Shown piece after piece: positions 22,840-33,493 of a stretch of 64,000 bases of DNA (position 1 is its first letter; each line of letters begins with the position of its first letter). Source of the stretch: Aotearoamyces nothofagi (taxonomy: Eukaryota > Ascomycota > Leotiomycetes > Leotiales > Tympanidaceae); the NCBI GenBank assembly GCA_015345905.1, contig JADDTR010000014.1:496001-560000 (forward strand). Direction: 5' to 3'. A program made the position numbers and the translations under genes. The notes beneath the pieces were generated by a model. The model ran no database searches and was not told where the DNA came from. It saw only the letters and a program-made list of their open reading frames with translations.

Positions 22840-23982
22840 CTATAGCCCTCCACGCATTTTTTGTAGTTGATTTATAAAACCGTAACTGCTCTGAGATTTG
22901 ATCTCGCCGGTTGATACCCCAGGCTCTGCTGATCTAGAAATGTGTGACTCGGCCTTTTGGCCAACATTGCCATCTTGTTCGGCCTCCCGTAAAAGATCGC
23001 GATGTCTATCTTCCACCATCTTTGCAAGAGTCTCTACGAACTTCGTCCTGGCACGCTCTTCAGCTGTCCCTTTCCAGACCTTTGCCAATTCCTTGAGCTC
23101 CTCGATTCTCTTGGCAGCAGCCTCAATACAGTCTACAGGATCTTCACTGGCGACTAGCAGATCGGCGATTTCGTCACGTAACTTCTTGGAGACTTGCTGG
23201 CCTTTTTCTTCCACGCTGTGCGCCTCTGACCCTGGCTCTGGCGCAGAAACTGAGAGGAACGATGAGCTGACAGAGACCTCTGAGGGCGGGAAAGTCCAGG
23301 ACATCGCATCGCCGAATGTCTTGATCACCGTGTCCAGCCGACTCCGTACTGATGTCAATGTGCGTAATTGAGTAATGTATTCTGGGTCGGCTTTCTTGCT
23401 TTCAACCACTTCACTCACGGGAGTCTTTGGGGCTGTGAGTGTTGATGACCGGCCGCGCCCTGCAATATGATCATTCGATCGTGAATGCTTTTGCACGAGG
23501 CTGTTTTCTAACCCGCCGGGTACGAACTTCAGTATGTCCTCTTGTAGTCCTTCTGTCAACACTTCTGACAGTCCAAGTGTTTCCCCACGTAATACCTCTA
23601 CTTCGTAAGCTAGCCTGCTGCCACTTCGTAGAATCTCGTCGGTGAGTTGTATCAGGGTATTTGTGAGTCTTGTAGTATGCGCGCTGAGATGCGACAGGAG
23701 CGTCTGAGTCTGCGTCGATAATTCTGCGAGGGATACATCTTGGGATCCGCCTCTTTGAGATGAATTGGCGGCTTTCAAAGAAGGTAAGGTGGCGTTTAGA
23801 AAATCTGCGGGGTCGAATGAGGGTGCTAGAAACGGCTGGAGTGCTGGATCTCCTACATGGGAGGACTTTGGGATAAAGACCTCTGTCGGTAATGATGGCT
23901 GGTTCTGCTTATCTGCAGGTCGCGGCGCGGCAGCCGTATTACTGTTCTGTCGCCTGCGTGCCGACTTTGAATCCCATGCCAT
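22840..23982 (-). CDS. Probable conserved oligomeric Golgi complex subunit 7
   Basis: Intronless frame whose first ATG is at 23982 (MAWDSKSARRRQN), giving 380 residues. After a basic, disordered N-terminus, SFDPADFLNATLPSL (about residue 70) starts a helical region with DVSLAELSTQTQTLLSHLSAHTTRLTNTL and RSGSRLAYEVEVLRGETLGL, the tethering-complex N-terminal coiled coil shared by COG/Vps51-type subunits. The later part is heptad-rich (IAAAKRIEELKELAKVWKG). The call to COG7 rather than another COG or Vps51-like subunit rests on memory of fungal orthologues. COG tethers vesicles in retrograde Golgi traffic. The frame is open another 57 nt upstream but without an ATG. Confidence 0.55.
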   Translation of the reverse strand: MAWDSKSARRRQNSNTAAAPRPADKQNQPSLPTEVFIPKSSHVGDPALQPFLAPSFDPADFLNATLPSLKAANSSQRGGSQDVSLAELSTQTQTLLSHLSAHTTRLTNTLIQLTDEILRSGSRLAYEVEVLRGETLGLSEVLTEGLQEDILKFVPGGLENSLVQKHSRSNDHIAGRGRSSTLTAPKTPVSEVVESKKADPEYITQLRTLTSVRSRLDTVIKTFGDAMSWTFPPSEVSVSSSFLSVSAPEPGSEAHSVEEKGQQVSKKLRDEIADLLVASEDPVDCIEAAAKRIEELKELAKVWKGTAEERARTKFVETLAKMVEDRHRDLLREAEQDGNVGQKAESHISRSAEPGVSTGEIKSQSSYGFINQLQKMRGGL

Positions 23983-24837
23983 TGTCTTTGGAGTCGTCGG
24001 GCTACACGTCGGCCTTCGTTTTGATGAGGCTCCTCGCAAAGATGTGGCCCGAGATTGATTGGCGTTGACCTCGTAGCCTGGTGCCTCAGGGGTTTAGCCT
24101 ACAGTCTATTTCTAGTGGGCAGTGGGATTTGGTGGGGACAACCCCTGAAGCGCATCGCGGGAGTGGCTGCTACGCTTCTGCCTGTTCTCGGCCTGAGCCA
24201 ATGTTATAGAATGCGAAACTCATGCAAAGGCAGCTTGATAATATCTCATATTTCTTTTATTTTTTGCTAAGCCGTTGACTCATCCTATATACATCTAAGC
24301 TCAACCAGAGAGATAGTTTCCCGCCTGGGGGTTCCGCTAGGCTTTACTCCTACCTGCATTTATCTAGTTAACTACCTCACTCAGGTTACATAGAGCCTTG
24401 CCCCACACATTCGAGGAAACTCAACAACAAATGAGTGCCTGTACAGAATTCAACCAAATTCTTTATACTCATTATGTTAGTCGCACTCTTTGCCTGCCGA
24501 AGCACTTCCATCGATTAAGACATCGTTTTCTATAGGATATTTGATTCTATGCATGTCAAGGTGCACAACCCGGAACTAGAGAGCTTTGGAAGGCTGTTAC
24601 CTTTCGCTCGCTGATTCCATTTTCCTACTTTGTGAATAATAAAGCATAGCCTTTCCCTCACGATTATTCCTTTTCAGTAACGAAAAAGCCAACAAATTCT
24701 TCAACGAACCTGGCATCAAACGCTCTTCTCGCTGTGGCTACCCTCACCATCTTCAACCGAGAGTCGCGGAGGCAACCAACAAGCACTGTTCAATCTCTTC
24801 AATCACCAAAATTGTCTTGGGGCACCTTTCTCGCACC
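23983..24837. promoter_or_regulatory. Divergent promoter, COG7-like / PARP-E2 fusion
   Basis: The 855 bp between divergent starts is AT-rich to the right, with pyrimidine-rich leader before ATG 24838. No gene, RNA or repeat recognised. Confidence 0.35.
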
Positions 24838-27800
24838 ATGACACGCACGACGTTTATTTACGACCTGGCTGCAGCTACGGGGGAGACAATCAATAATGTT
24901 AGTGGGGTTGCTAGAGGAATGGAAGATGGGGAACTGAACTTCACCTTCACCCCAATGTCTAGTCCGTCCATTGTGGTACATGCAATTGCTACTGGTTTGT
25001 GCCATTCTGCCTCCTTATGCTGTTCTTAAATGTATTTGTCTCTCACTGACTATGTTTAGACGTGTCTGGCTACCCCGACGCGAACAGGTTCTTTCTGTAC
25101 ACGGACTCGGAACATGCACCAAAAAAGGTCAATGAAGTTCTGGAACATCTGCAAGGTTTCTCATTTGGCAAACGTATTCATGAGCTCGTTTTGCAGACCG
25201 CATCTGAACTAGAGAAGGCTCTAGGTGTCGGCTCTCCCAGCAATCCCATCAGCATCGATAATGAATCTGATGTAGATCAAGAAGAAAGTGAGAGCGAGGT
25301 TGATGATAATGGCTGGCCACTAGACTCCCCAACAAGAGATGATGCAGCTTCGAACAATGCGGCATACTATGACATGAACCCAGAAGCTGCTGAGATGATG
25401 AATAATCGGATCCGGGAGGATCTGCGTGCTATTAAGCTTGCCGGCTTTAAAGTAGGAATATTAAGTGGATTGAAGGCAAAGTCAATGACCAGCTTCCTCA
25501 GCATCTCAATCCAGGTTGCTAAGTTAGATTTGTCTGATGAGACACTTCAAGCATGGGATTTACAGAATCAACAGTACGTTGTGTTGCTAATTCGCTACTC
25601 TGGAAGCTACAAAACATTCGAGGCTGCTATCGAAGAACCAGCTGGATCATTTGACGTTCACTATCGTATTGGACTCAGCAATCGTTACAAGCCGGCATTT
25701 AACGATGCCGTTGCTGTATTCAAACCTAGACAAGAGCCAGATTGTTTAAATTCGACACCTACGAAAGGTTTATCAGATGTTGATAAGTTCTCTGAGTCTA
25801 GCTTCCAAAGTCTCTTCGTTTCAAGCTCCCTAAATCACTTCATGAATGAGCAGTTTACATCTCTATTGAAGATTAGGATTTCCAAGGGTCTTGGATGGGA
25901 TAGGGCGAAGCGTTTCTACAGCCTCCAACAAGGAAGATCAGAACTGGTCGGGACAGCCTCTTTTGATGAAGAATACCAGGTACATCCACAAGTCAAACAC
26001 AACCATCCTACGATCATCAACGCAGATCACATTCGGGAGGCCAAGGGTAACAAGTTATCGCTCCCGCTGATTGCCATGCAATTTGCCCTCCGCTATATCG
26101 CTAGGTGCACCGAGTATGTGTACTTATTTACCTGATAACTGTGATACTTACTTACCAATTACCTTAGGTTCTGCCTGGTATGCCATGAAAAGACTGAAGA
26201 TAGTCTCGAGTCTTTGAAAGCGTACGTCTGTTCTAAACCACTTTGTCTCTATCAGTATATGTCACTTGGTTTTGGACCTAGCATTGAGCATGAGATTCTT
26301 ACACAACCATATGTTGTGGACCTTTTGGTAAGCTTCTGCTATGCCAGTGCGAGATCACTCAAGCTCCGCGAATATCCAACCGGAATGAGCTTGATGGTAC
26401 CTATGACAACATGGCAGTCAAATAGAGCCCACGACTTCCTGGATCCCGACCAGCAGGCTGAACTCCCGAATGCAGGCGACAAAATAATTGAAAGTCAACC
26501 ACGCACTATCAGATTTGATACTTCCAACAATGAGATTATCTTTGAGAAAGATGATATCTGTAAGCTTCGTCCCGGTGACTGGGTGAGTTTGACAAAAATA
26601 GGTATGCACTTATGTTCAATTATTAACTATGCATAATACAAAGTTACCCCCTTTTATTATTCTAGGAATGATTAAAAGATAACCCTCAAGCTGACATCTG
26701 ACATTCTAAACACCAGATAACCAAATAACTCATCATCGAGTTACCGAGGTGTTATATCCAATCGTCAGGCTTTCGGATGCTGTAAAATGCGGACCAACAA
26801 TAGCAATAACACCTGCAGATCTATACAACTATACTGCCAATAGTGTGTCCCAGGCGGCTGCTCGTAGTAGTAGAGAACAAGATGTGCCGAATCCTACCAT
26901 GACTCAACCACGACGTACTATCGTCTTTGCTCGCCTGGCCCCTTATGATCAGAATTTTGATGATCTAACCGCCATTCAGAAAGCAGAAACCATTGTTTTG
27001 CTTCTCCAAACTATTCCCTCGGTAAAGGAGATGAGCCTCTACTTAAAACATGGAACCCGTTCCTCTGAGCCTAGCCTGAAATCATGGGAAGATCGTATCT
27101 CGCCTGCTGCACTAGGTCTGCTGCGTTGGATCATTGCCTCGAACCGATCGTGTATCGTACAGGTTGACAAATGTCACGGTCAAGATTATGCGGATATGGC
27201 CACTAAGAGCGTTAGACTGGATCAAAGGGTGACAGGAATGGATGGATGGGTCCAGTTTCGATTTGCACAGGGAGCCCCAGACAAAGAGGGACGATTCTAT
27301 GACGCGTTGCAGGATAAACAAGAAACACTAGACCCAAAACATCCCACGCTATTTGCATGGCATGGCAGTGCCATTCAAAACTGGCATAGCATTATTCGGA
27401 CCGGCCTCGACTTTTCGGTGGTAGAGAATGGTAGATCATTTGGCAACGGCATATACTTCTCGCAGGAGTTCACTACAAGTTTGAACTACTGCCAACGTGG
27501 CCTGGTGAGTCCCGGCTCCTCTTTCAAGCTCTTTGCTCTTTCTATTATCCTAGTATTCTTATAATCTTTTCCCTAGTGCTAGTTACTTTGGCCAAATCTG
27601 AGGGAAAGCTTCTCAAAGACAAGCAATGCTATTATATATGAGATAGATAATTTCTAACGTGTTGTAGGCAGGCTATCCTTGGCCGAGTTCGGAACTCAAA
27701 ATTTCGGCTGCTATGTCTATGAATGAGATTGTTAATGCACCACTTGAATATACCAGTCACACTCCACATCTAGTGGTACAATATGTTGATTGGGTACAGT

Positions 27801-29088
27801 GTCGGTATCTCTTTGTACAGTCAAATTCGACTCTATCTCATAGTAAGCCAAAACTGTTAACCCAGCCAGCGGCGTTCACTCAAAGGTATGTTCCTAGTGC
27901 GCGTTAAATTTTTTGTAGATTAAGCTAATAGTCGCAGTTCTTCTTCAATTGATATCTTTATTGAGCAGGATCCTATTCGAACCATTAAGGGATCAGATAA
28001 CAAGCCAATCGGTATACCTCGGAGTGCTTTCCCCTCGTTTAGAACGTTCCTCTCTTCAGCTAAGTCGGGACAGATGCCAGCTGGTAAAAGGCAAAAGTTG
28101 TCCTGGCCACAATCTAAAGGCAAACTCATGGACGCAAATGACATCGTCAGCGATGACGAAGATGACAATGATATAGCATTCCTACTTTCAGACAACGAAC
28201 GTATATCAAGAGATGAAAATAATAAGGGAAAGGATAAGAACGATGATGAACTGGTTGTACTGTAAGTTGAATTGCCTCAAAATTATACCCTTATTAGCAT
28301 TTTGGTGGGATAGATAAATGAATTTCTTTTATTATCTGTGTTCTGTCTATCTTTAAAAGACGCACAGTTATAATAGCTAACTACGGACGATTCTTAGGGG
28401 CTCTAAGAATCTCGAGTGCCAGAAGCCTCTAACAGACTTTGTACCGGGCTCTCTAGATCAATCAACTTTACCTCTTCTTGGTGTCCCTCCGTACGCTACA
28501 GTTATTGCCACGACTTCCCTCTTACGAGAAATGAAGAGAATATTGAAGGTCCAGGAACAGACCCCGCTGCATGAACTTGGATGGTACATCAACAAGGAAA
28601 TGATCACAAGCGTCTACCAATGGATCGTAGAGCTCCATTCTTTTGATCCGGAGCTCCCTCTTGCCAGAGATATGAAAATTGCTGGACTTGCAAGCGTAGT
28701 ATTGGAGATTCGCTTTGGCAAGGACTTCCCTATGAGTCCACCTTTTGTGCGAGTTATCCGGCCACGTTTTCTACCTTTTATGGCCGGCGGTGGTGGACAT
28801 GTAACTGCAGGCGGCGCCATGTGTATGGAGCTCTTGACCAACAGCGGCTGGTCCGCTGTCTCTTCGCTTGAAGGAGTCCTCCTTCAAGTCCGTATGGCCA
28901 TTTCCAACCTCGATCCGAAGCCGGCACGACTTGAGACCCGAGATAAACAGAATCAGCGAGACTACGGCATATACGAGGCGATGGAAGCTTACATCCGTGC
29001 TTGTCGTACTCACGGCTGGCAAGTTCCAAAAGACTTCAACGATTTTAGTGGCTTGCCTAGTACCAACAGTGTCGGCTTTCAGCAATAG
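24838..29088 (+). CDS. PARP catalytic domain fused to a UBE2Q-type E2 ubiquitin-conjugating domain
   Basis: Seven exons (24838..24994, 25060..26113, 26168..26601, 26717..27504, 27668..27885, 27938..28261, 28398..29088) keep frame across six GT-AG introns and encode 1221 residues. Residues 1-100 look RWD-like. A C406-C409-C425-C430 (CX2C-X15-CX4C) cluster sits in a conserved block with VCSKPLCLYQYMSLGFGPS. The ADP-ribosyltransferase core has WHGS (His764), GNGIYFS (Tyr795) and a third motif VVQYVDWVQCRYLF; there the usual Glu position appears to be His845 or a neighbour, so mono- rather than poly-ADP-ribosylation is likely. After an acidic linker, the E2 domain has ELHSFDPELPL, PMSPPFVRV and GGAMCMELL with the active-site Cys1134, as in UBE2Q. 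A single chain could couple ADP-ribosylation with ubiquitin transfer, probably in the nucleus. Confidence 0.88.
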
Positions 29089-29459
29089 ATGCCTATCCAA
29101 AACCACCCTTTTTGCAAAACTCGGAGTTTATTGGGCGTTAATAACAGAAGATGGGATACTATTCGTGACAGGCGTCTCGGTCCCTAATTCATGGCTAGAG
29201 AAACCCTGCTATTATAATAGCCGACAGCAAAATGTAAATATCAAGGAGAATTCCTCATAATTAGTTCATCTGAGTAAGCACATGTCATGCATGAACAAAG
29301 ACGTACGGATACGTCACTAAAATGTTTTTACTTAAAGGTACATTTTCTAATGAATCCCATAACGCATATGATTCTTACCCCTTAAACGCCTATCTATCCA
29401 GTTCTTTGCAATACCTCTAATTATTTCTGCGCTTACTCCAAGGATTTGCCGGCAAGTTC
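29089..29459. other. Convergent 3' spacer, PARP-E2 / RPC9
   Basis: The 371 bp between convergent stops shows only AT-rich 3' flank sequence. Confidence 0.5.
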
Positions 29460-30098
29460 TTATGCAGTGCTGTCAATCTCCATCTCGTCGGTACTTCCAG
29501 GATCTTTCGGCTCGTCTCCTGCCTCTCTCACTCGCGCATCCTTCGCAGCATCCGTCATAGCTTGCCTCTCTGCCTCTCCATCCGGGCTACCTAGAACTTC
29601 TCTAATGATGTCGACCATCTCCTGCTGGACGTCATCTTCTGGGAACCTCTGCTCAAGCTCCTCGACAACCGTGTTTAGCGCTGCCTTCTGTGTCGGTCTC
29701 AGATTCATGATCATGAGTAGTTCCGCTTTGGTAAGATCGTATGGTCGCATACGCTCGAGTAGCATTCGGATAGTTGTCGAATTATAAGGCAATGGTGTGC
29801 TTCCAAGAGGTGAGGGTGCGGTGCGGAGGTAGTCAAGCATCTGTTGGGAAATGTTAGTCTGTTGTCTTTGGACTTCCTGGGGTCATCAGGTACCTCTCTG
29901 ACTATAGTTTCTAGGTTACCAGGCCCTTTTTATTGTCAATAAGATGCTTGTCTAGGGGATTATCACAGAGCATCGACCTGTAGAAGACATACCTCGTCGC
30001 TTCTTTTTCTGGGCTTCATATCTAGCTCTCTGGTCTATGAGATGAGTGTAGACCTCATAATTGGTGAGCGTCGCAGATTGAGCCTCGATAATCTTCAT
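29460..30098 (-). CDS. RPC9: RNA polymerase III subunit RPC9 (C17, Rpb4-like)
   Basis: Three exons, complement(29460..29840, 29894..29925, 29993..30098), give 172 residues. Exon 1 starts MKIIEAQSATLTNYEVYTHL; the 32-nt exon 2 supplies GPGNLETIVRE; exon 3 carries the HRDC-like part with TIRMLLERMRPYDLTKAELLMIMNLRP and VEELEQRFPEDD. RPC9 pairs with RPC8 as the Pol III stalk and is needed for initiation with TFIIIB. The C-terminus is acidic (GSTDEMEIDSTA). Introns are 53 and 67 nt with GT-AG ends; the assembled RRGPGNLETIVREMLDYL run matches orthologues, which supports the tiny exon. Confidence 0.88.
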
Positions 30099-30594
30099 CG
30101 TGTCATCGACGTGCCTTTAATCAATATAGACTAATCCTTTTCTCTCATATGTTCGGCGAAAGCAAATATCCCGATGTTATTAATTCTGCCAGACTAGTGT
30201 GCCGCGCAGGCGGTGAGCCTTACCGATTAGACCCTGACTAGCCTTGCATCAATCAATCAGTACGTACAACGCCAAGCGACTTAGCCAGGGTGGGGGAAGC
30301 AAGAAACCTTTTTTTTCAACGTCCAACACTCTCCCCGCTGTCTTTTTGTTCCCTCTCCAGTACAAATTGCTCATATTGCATTACGAGACCTCGTGAACCT
30401 CGTCATCCCCAATGCATGATATCTTCACCGCAGCGTGATTGCGAAACTTTTGATACTGTTTGTACTTCGCAGGCTATTTGTTATCCCGGTTGATCTTCGC
30501 AACACGCCTAAACAGCAAAGAAATTTCCACACACCTTTTTTGACAACTCTCTTGAAGACGCTTTCAGATTCCTCGGAATAATCTCGAAGTAATC
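30099..30594. promoter_or_regulatory. Divergent promoter, RPC9 / PRPP synthetase
   Basis: The 496-bp spacer is pyrimidine-rich on the + strand before ATG 30595. No gene, RNA or repeat seen. Confidence 0.35.
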
Positions 30595-31983
30595 ATGGTC
30601 CGCAATATTGTGGTCCTCGGCGGTAACTCGCATCCACACCTGGTCGAGATCATCTGTAATACTCTAGGCGTCGCGCCCTGCAATCGAATCCTCCGCAAAT
30701 TTTCTGTTGGCGAGAGTCGACTTGAGATACAAGATTCCGTGAGAGGAAAGGATGTCTTCATCATACAATCCGGTGGTGGGAAGATCAACGATCATTTTAT
30801 TGATCTGTGCATTATGATTTCAGCCTGCAAGACTGGCTCCGCGAGAAGAGTCACCGCCGTGCTCCCTTTGTTCCCATATTCTCGCCAACCCGATGTTCCT
30901 TACAACAAAAAAGGGGCTCCTCTCTCTAGGAACCCAACCGACGTCAACAGATCCGACTACTCCTTTGAAAGTCGGCCGGCAACGCCAGGCCCCGGTCAAC
31001 CTCAGAGCCAAGGACTTAGCAATGGCATCGAGAACCTCCAGAAACAGCTTGGTAAGGCATCCTTGGAGGAGCAGCAGAACAGTAACGGTTCCAACTCAAA
31101 GTACATGTCAAATGGCACCCCGAATTCTAGACGTCAAGATACTGAAGACAGCCTTGTGTCTACTAGAGCACGGGGCACTTCGTCGTCATCACAAGCACCT
31201 TTTACCACCCATGACTACGACAATGCCACAATGTTTTCGAGTTCGTCGAAGGATTTTTTTCAAGCCAAGCCTGGATACAAGCAATGGGTGGCCCAGGCTG
31301 GTACTCTCGTAGCCGACCTCCTGACCTGTGCCGGTGCCGACCATATCATCACTATGGATTTGCACGATGCCCAATACCAAGGATTCTTTGATATCCCCGT
31401 GGACAACTTATACGGAAAGCCACTCCTAAAGAGATATATCCAGCAAAATATCCCTGATTTTAAAGACGCCGTGATTGTTAGCCCAGATGCTGGGGGCGCC
31501 AAGAGAGCCACAGCAATTGCAGACGGGCTGAACATGGAGTTCGCGTTGATTCACAAGGTATTATATTATTCAAATTCATCACTTGGGTTAGCAACTCATT
31601 AATTCTAGGAACGCCGCCCGACGAGAATTACCGATCGACAAAATGCAACGATGATGCTCGTTGGTGATGTCGCTAATCGGGTCGCCATTCTTGTCGATGA
31701 TTTGGCAGACACTTCAAATACAATCACTCGAGCAGCAAAGCTCCTAAAGAAGGAAGGTGCAACCTACGTTTATGCCCTACTCACCCATGGCGTGTTCAGT
31801 GGAGATGCGATCTCACGCATCAATGCTAGTGCTATCGACAAACTCATTGTGACCAACAGCGTTCCTCAAGACGAACACAAGCGCCTATGTCCTAAACTTG
31901 AAGTACTTGAAATAGGATCAGTTTTCGCAGAATCCATTAGGTCAGACCACTCAGCACACGAGTTCGAGGTGGTTTCTAACTGA
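30595..31983 (+). CDS. Ribose-phosphate pyrophosphokinase with a long inserted region
   Basis: Exons 30595..31557 and 31609..31983 encode 445 residues of PRPP synthetase, which transfers pyrophosphate from ATP to ribose-5-phosphate for purine, pyrimidine, His and Trp synthesis. N-terminal blocks are ILRKFSVGESRLEI, FIIQSGGGKINDHFIDLCIM and VLPLFPYSRQ. The metal/PRPP region is ADHIITMDLHDAQYQGFFDIPVDNL, the flexible-loop VIVSPDAGGAKRA, and the ribose-5-P loop VILVDDLADTSNT. About 110 residues of Ser/Asn/Gln-rich insert (about 110-220) split the domain between the PYNKKGAP and YKQWVAQAG blocks. Similar insertions (NHRs) are known in yeast Prs1 and Prs5; this looks Prs1-like, so it probably works as part of a hetero-oligomer. 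Confidence 0.92.
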
Positions 31984-32443
31984 TGTTAATACAGACGCGT
32001 TTATCATGGGGAGTCAATCAGTGTACTTTTCCAATATGACTAGAAGGACTGGTAGATGATTTCCTGCATTTAATTCGGCGTTTGGAGAACCGAACCCATT
32101 ACTACTGCACCTAGGATACTCAAGGCCTCGTTGGCATACATCACACAGCTTTGCTATACCCTTCAAGATTATGAATGCTGCAGATGGGCACTGCACTGAC
32201 ATTCTTAAAACCGTCTTCTCGAATTTGAGCAGCATATTCCTGGAAACATAGACGCGATGCACGCTGACCCAAGTGCTGGATATGGGCGTGATTGGAATCG
32301 AGAATTTAGTTATCTCGTCAATAGAAACGAATACCTTCCGTTCTTGATCTTTTATTACTGGATTCAGTGTAATGTTAAAACAAAACAATAGCTAAATGAT
32401 TCCGCAACATGACAATTGTGACACAGCCGATTAGATGTGTATA
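31984..32443. other. Convergent 3' spacer, PRPP synthetase / Rho-like GTPase
   Basis: The 460 bp between convergent stops contains a 124-codon leftward frame (32014-32388) with no domain; I treat it as chance. No repeat or RNA gene recognised. Confidence 0.45.
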
Positions 32444-33175
32444 TCACAAAACCGTACAAGCACCATCGCTCATGCCTCCCTTTCCTGTCGTAGTCATCGC
32501 CGCAGTCCTACATATATCCTCGAATGCTTCATGTACCAGCTCGCCAGTGATAGACGAGCACTCCATGTACTTATCAGATCTCATCTCCTGTGCAATCCGG
32601 TACGCTTCCTGTGGGTATATAATGCCATTTGGATCCTGCTCAGATCTGAGGTCACGCTTCAACCCCAGAATTAGGATTGGCAACTCCTTCTCGGCAGTGA
32701 AATACTTCTTAACCTCCCGGATCCACTATGTAGGACAGGTCAGTCAAAGAACAGCCGGGTACAGCCAGGTTTAGGCTTTAGGGAACCGACAAATCTCTGC
32801 ATATTGATAAGACCGAGACGACTACTTATGTCATATGCTATGACGATTACATCTGGTTTCAACAGAGTCCAGCTCTCAGGACTCGAAGTGTCGTAAAACT
32901 CAAAGCGATAAGGCCTATCAAAGAAAGAAATGTTATAAATAAAGGGTTGATCGCCATCGCGGAGTAAAGTTATGGGGACTGTGCTTCCAAGACCATTTTC
33001 TCCCCGACTTATTTTCCTGTAAAATAATTAACAAAACATTAGAATTTAGAAAAAATAAAATAAAAGCTACACTGAGAGCAGGAATATAAAAATAGCTAAC
33101 TTACGAGAGAAATGTCGACTTTCCACAGCCTTCGTCTCCAAGAAACAAGATGGCAACATCCTGTGGATCAGCCAT
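32444..33175 (-). CDS. Atypical Rho-family GTPase with altered GTPase residues
   Basis: Exons complement(32444..32725, 32791..33016, 33105..33175) encode 192 residues. P-loop GDEGCGKS (13-20), G3 DTSSPE (66-71), Rho-type G4 region ILGLKRDLR and G5 CSSIT are present, and the C-terminus CTVL is a CAAX box favouring geranylgeranylation. By eye alignment, the Gly12 position is Glu15 and the Gln61 position is Pro70, with Ser for Gly60; such changes usually prevent GTP hydrolysis. No polybasic stretch precedes the CAAX box. The second intron uses a weak GTCGGT donor, but frame and the NMQRF-WIREVKKYF junction support it. Likely a membrane-bound, nucleotide-switch-poor Rho relative. It is divergent from DEG1. 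Confidence 0.82.
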
Positions 33176-33493
33176 TCATATGGCGGGGGGGAGTTGAAGA
33201 CTTTAGGAGAAGCTGTCGAAAGTCTCGTGATATATCGATAAGATCTTTGGACAACCCTGACAATCTCGGTCACCGTACTGGCGACAGTTTTATTTTTGGT
33301 ACCTCGATATCAAAAATTAGTCAAGTAATAATGCTAATGAAAGGGTATGAAGGCGTTCTTGTCTGGCTCCTCAAGGCAGCTTAACCCCTCTGTAAATATT
33401 TCTCGGGTTTACTTTCACATATCGAGACCTAGCAGCTGGAGAAAGAAGAATATCGAAATTCGGCAACAAGCGCAAGCTACTCCCCAGGAAAAT
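33176..33493. promoter_or_regulatory. Divergent promoter, Rho-like / DEG1
   Basis: The 318 bp between divergent starts holds no other gene. It includes a run of seven G's just upstream of the Rho start (about 33184-33190). Confidence 0.4.
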
